A program made the position numbers and the translations under genes. This document shows, piece by piece, positions 59,862 through 64,000 of a DNA stretch of 64,000 nt. Source of the DNA: Carex sylvatica. Lineage: Eukaryota; Streptophyta; Magnoliopsida; Poales; Cyperaceae. Every line of letters begins with the position of its first letter. Position 1 is the first letter of the stretch. The stretch covers positions 124,001 to 188,000 of the forward strand of contig CAXKVR010000021.1 of the NCBI GenBank assembly GCA_964058845.1, in the 5' to 3' direction. Under the pieces are notes generated by a model that made no database searches, was not told the origin of the DNA, and worked only from the letters and a program-made list of their open reading frames with translations.

Positions 59862-61008
59862 CAATGTTATCAGAACAAGACCGGGTATTGACTCGGTAAA
59901 GTTTCGGGTCAATGATTCACTGGTCGGACCGATGAGTCAACGGGTTAAACTGTCGGTTTAACTATATATAAAAATAATCATATTTCTTATTGTTTTTCTA
60001 TGAAATTTAAATCATGCTAATTAATTCGATACAAGTGAGTCATATTCCATTTTGATTTTACACACTTGTTTTAAATTCATTTCAAATTCGAGGGCCATTG
60101 TCATTGTTTCCGGTCACAGTTCATATTTTTGAAACATGAGCAGTTGTAGTTTCTCACCTTTTAATCTTACGACAGTGTATTCTTCATTGGTTCCTTGGTA
60201 CTTCTGACGTGAACCTAAACTCGTGGTTATCAAATTATTAATCAAATGGTAACTATTCATACATGACTTGCTTTCCTTCATTTTGGAGCATGAGTTTCAA
60301 GGAACTTCTGTTACTACTCTAATACTGTCCAATAACATGAAACTGTTTCGTGCAAGAACTAGATAATGTGTTTGAGTTCAATAGTGTCATTTTGTAGTTC
60401 AAATCTTGCCTTGAACATTTCATCAAATGCTTTAAGAGAGTTCCCTTATCCAATAATATCATGTCTAATATTAACCTTTCGAGTTCCATATGTTACTTAC
60501 AAACTTAAATCAATGATTGATGAGATTACTTACACCTTGAAACAATGAAAATTGAACTGGAGTACTTCGCTTAAAGCTAGATTATCAGAAAAGTGCCAAT
60601 TTCAAATGAGTAACAACCAAACTTCATAGAAACTACTTGCATCTTGGGCGATCCACAAAGAAAAAGTGTACTCATTAAAGGGAAGTTCCTATATATAATT
60701 TCATGATTCCATCACTTAACACATAGATTTTGCTTGATTTTCATTTTCACCGGTGTAGAAAATGGCAAGAACTGGAATCACGAGAGATAAGGAAAGAGCA
60801 TAAAGAAAGAAAGAACAAATCCATTCTACAGAAAACTTGGTTTTTTTAACTGAAACGATTCAGCGATTATTATTAAACCGATCGGTTGAACCGGATTTGA
60901 CTGGTTTACTAGCATAAACGGTCCATCAAACGAATCAGACCATACAGTTGACCAGGTCCAGTTTTTTCTGGTCCAACCGACCGATCCAGTCCGGTTCTGA
61001 TAACATTA
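59862..61008. mobile_element. Non-autonomous hAT-like element (1147 bp) with perfect target duplication
   Basis: The ends are CAATGTTATCAGAAC and, inverted, TAATGTTATCAGAAC. They are flanked by perfect 8-bp repeats GTTCCATC at 59854-59861 and 61009-61016. Both subterminal regions carry CCGGT/GGTCCGA-type words. The middle holds only a motif-less 60-codon frame (60366-60548); there is no transposase. Confidence 0.85.
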
Positions 61009-61016
61009 GTTCCATC

Positions 61017-62279
61017 TTTATATTTGAAAAAAAATGAGAATTCTTTTTTTACCTTGCTTTATAACTTTATGCGGTCCATCCTTTTTATAATACATTTCAA
61101 AATAAACGTTTTTTATTACTCAAAATATCAATTCCTAAACAATTAAGAATAATCTCTCATATATTCAGAATCAACTCGCATGAACGACATAACAGTGGAC
61201 TCAATTCTATATGTTAGGAAAATAGTAGACCAAAAGAGTTGAGAAAAACGATTTTAATTTGTAGTTTTTAAAATAATTAAGTTCCTAACTGTATAACCTA
61301 TTTTCATAAAAATGTGCAATAATTTGATAGTAATTTAGATCCTGATAATGATCACCAATACAACTGCTTTGTTGAAATAATATATTTTCCTATTTTTTTT
61401 AATTATTTTGGAAAGTTCAGATAATATAGAACTTGACAAGTAAATTTAAGAAAACAAGCAAGCGTAAATATGACTAGCACTGTCAATCGATGCCGACTAA
61501 ACGGTTCTTCTCAAGCGCTCTTGGTTGACCTTCTTATCATCGATACTTGTGAGAATATATATACAATGACATTTAACCATCCATTATTCAGTGATAAAGG
61601 TAATATTCGCTGTGTGAAAAGTCGTAAATTTAAAACTTAGAAATCTAGAAACCATTCACATTTTAGCTAATGGAAAAAATTCTTACCCATATTCAATAAA
61701 ATAATGAAAGAAAATCTTACCAATACTTATTTTATCGAATACCATACATGTCGGACAAATGGTTTAAAGGGTGTCTTTGACACCCCTAGCCTATTGGAAT
61801 TTCTATTTCTTTGATAATGGGGGGTTTGTACCGCTATATGCTGCTTGCAGTACTAGTGCGGATCAGATTAGGAATATATAACCGGATGGATCAGTATTTA
61901 TATTTAGTAGGCAAAATATAAAATTGGACTCAGAAGCTGCCAAATCTAAGTATTAGAATAACCGGATTTGGTGGAGCGGACTAGGTATGGTGGACATCGG
62001 ACCTACTTTAGATTTGATGGGCTCTAAGTCTGTCAGATCCGCTTTACGATCTTTGAGCTCCAGTTTAATATTATTGTGTGTCCGCTTCAATATTCGTACG
62101 CACAGATCGTAAAGTGAATCAGATGTAATTAAAGCTCATCAAACCTAAAAGTAAATCGGACGTACTGATATCTCGTTATTTGATCTATGTTCCGACCAAA
62201 TTTTATACCAAAACCTGTGTCTGAAACTACCAAATTGTGTCAATTTTATTGAATATCTATAGAATGTGATACAACTGCG
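61017..62279. other. Intergenic stretch with a small foldback
   Basis: Arms at about 62000-62053 (TTTGATGGGCTCTAAGT.. CCGCTTTACGATCT) and 62101-62160 (AGATCGTAAAGTGA.. AAAGCTCATCAAACCT) are imperfect inverted repeats with a ~50-bp loop. One arm is also related to 47090-47150. No gene was seen in the rest. Confidence 0.5.
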
Positions 62280-63700
62280 CCTTTATTCTTATTTTGCATA
62301 AAACAGGAGAAATCAAGGAAGAACGTGGAATTTGAAGGTCTTCACACGGGCCGCGTCACACCCGATGCGGGCCGTATCACATCCTGACCCGACCACTGAC
62401 GCGACCTATATACGATGCTGAAATTTCAGCACCTGAACTTAAAAAGTCACATCTTTTAACTCGTAACTTCGTTTTGAGTGTATGACCACTTTTCGAAAAA
62501 CTTGAAAGAAGATCTACAATCTGAGCCAAAGACAGGCACGCAGGGTGTGCCACATTCCATAAGGGCCGCGTCAAGTATTTTCGAAAACAGATCTAGAATT
62601 TGGAAATAAGGATAATTGAAAGAAAGTCGACCAGAAAAGCTTATAAGAGGGATTTATTGCACCTGAGAGCTCATTCTGGAGCTTAGGAACATTTTCAGGG
62701 TTTGAGAAAGACGACTTGACTTGGAGAAGAAGAAGAGAGGAGAAAAACGCGAGTTTTGCGGTGATTCTTCTTCGTTCTTTGAGATTTGCCATGAAATCTC
62801 TTATCTTTATTTGTTTTATTTGCTTTTCAATCATGTTAGAGTAGACTTTTTAGTTTCTAGGATTGTGATGTAATCGAATATTTTGTTTTGCATGCTAGTT
62901 ATTAGATTTTTGTGTCAAAATTTGTGTTTGCTTGATTGAGTTTGATTTTAATTGCTTAAATTAAATTATTTAATTTTTATTAGTTTGCCACTAGATGAAT
63001 GTGCATATCTAGAGTGCAATTCAACCCTTACTATCTCTCAACCAAACTAAGTACATGAGGTAGGATTAGTGATCTGAAAGGTGAAACCAAGTAATAGACG
63101 AAATGTGAACATTTTCTCTTATCGACGGATAAAAAGTTGCCTTTAGTATACCAAACAAGCAACTAGATAATTCAGACCAACATACGACAGTTAAGGTCTA
63201 GAACCCGACAATGGCACATATTGTAATTCCATACAAAGTTAATGAACCAATAAACTACAGTTGAGGTTTAGGAACATTAGGTCTGTTTAGTAGAACCCTA
63301 CACAAAGAAATAGTAACTACTGCATTCACTCAAGGGCCACACGGACCGCGTACAATAGTACTCGACTCGCATACACTGGATACGGCCCTCGTAGGACACT
63401 ACGCGGACCGGGTTCCTCGAGACAGAACTGAGATAAAGTCATAATCCTGGAAACATTTTTTATTATTGATTTAAACCCAGTTTATTTACTTTATTGGAAT
63501 TAATTATTGTCATTGAATTGTTAGAATCATAAATATCCAAAACCATTTTTTTTCAACTTCTAGTTTTTAATTAATTTAAGTAAAATCTGGTTAAGACTTG
63601 GACCGTTCCTGTGATCGATATCCGATAATATACTATGCGATAGGATTGTGCACTTGCAATCTGACTCGAAAGTGTATTTAAGATTTAAAAGGTACAGTTT
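62280..63700. mobile_element. Ty3/gypsy LTR and leader remnant
   Basis: 62330-62580 has repeated GGGCCGCGTC / GCGGGCCGTATC words and a TCGTAACTTCGTTTTGAGTG..GACCACTTTTCG block shared with the LTR copy at 50.3 kb. 63590-63690 (GACCGTTCCTGTGATCGA.. GATTGTGCACTTGCAATCTG) is typical of the region next to plant gypsy (Tat/Ogre-like) LTRs. No gag-pol coding remains and the ends could not be fixed. Confidence 0.45.
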
Positions 63701-64000
63701 ACTGTACTGAAATTTTATGCATACCACATACTGCTATTTTTTTTTCAATTGATGGTTATTAGCTAAATAGTTATTGACATGGATTAGATCAAATTGTAAG
63801 TACATCCTTGGATCAACCAATTTACTTGAAATAAAAACATACTGAATCCTTTAACAAATGTCCACAATATCATATTCATAACCAACAAATAACTCATGTA
63901 GTGTAACAAGGTAAAGCCGCCCTTCAAATAAATATCTACAAGAAAATAACTTACAGGTATGCTTTATCTAAGCTGAACGACTGCTGCTTCTTTTTTACCA
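63701..64000. other. AT-rich window end, nothing recognised
   Basis: No gene, RNA or transposon end is visible in the last 300 bases. Confidence 0.5.

Overview
The window looks like intergenic chromosomal DNA of a eudicot plant. It is AT-rich, has plant-type GT-AG introns, and is packed with CACTA (En/Spm), hAT, Mutator-like, Helitron and Ty3/gypsy-LTR remnants. No CRISPR, rRNA, tRNA or bacterial-style operon was seen. The species cannot be fixed from sequence alone.

Layout. 1-1254 is the right end of a CACTA element (CACTA-1). 3257-3541 may encode a 94-aa single-pass membrane protein. 5.4-17.5 kb carries three diverged copies (A, B, C) of a ~2.6-kb noncoding repeat with internal inverted arms. 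Copy B is split by a foldback MITE (8880-9278) and copy C by a GC-rich hAT-like element (16427-17052). 18646-35118 is a whole 16.5-kb CACTA element (CACTA-2). 35865-38594 is a solo LTR with a perfect 5-bp target duplication. 40-46 kb holds partial copies of the 5-17 kb repeat family, an LTR fragment and a 701-bp hAT element (46001-46701). 49.3-51.3 kb is a truncated second copy of the solo-LTR family. 51608-52578 is the one clear host gene, a short PCFS/Pcf11-like zinc-finger protein on the minus strand, with a probable leader exon and TATA box near 53.3-53.5 kb. 54-55 kb has a foldback and a Helitron 3' end. 56212-58647 is a 2.4-kb non-autonomous CACTA (CACTA-3) nested in the local repeat. 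59862-61008 is another hAT-like element. 62.3-63.7 kb is gypsy LTR/leader debris.

How the parts work together. CACTA-2 carries three genes. A TNP2-type transposase and a Transposase_24 (TnpA-like) gene lie on the minus strand. A second, divergent Transposase_24 gene lies on the plus strand. All exons could be joined by GT-AG junctions that keep frame. The TNP2 gene has one in-frame TAG between its DUF4218 and DUF4216 parts, so this copy may no longer make full-length transposase, although both TnpA-like frames are open. Both ends hold dense TTGCATGG subterminal repeats, the kind of site TnpA proteins bind in characterised CACTA elements.

The most unusual items are the two divergent TnpA-like paralogues in one CACTA, an AGAMOUS-clade MADS-box exon captured inside CACTA-3, several elements with readable target-site duplications, and a local templated inversion in repeat copy C. 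Domain and family names come from motif recognition, not database searches. Exon borders are predictions from splice signals and frame.
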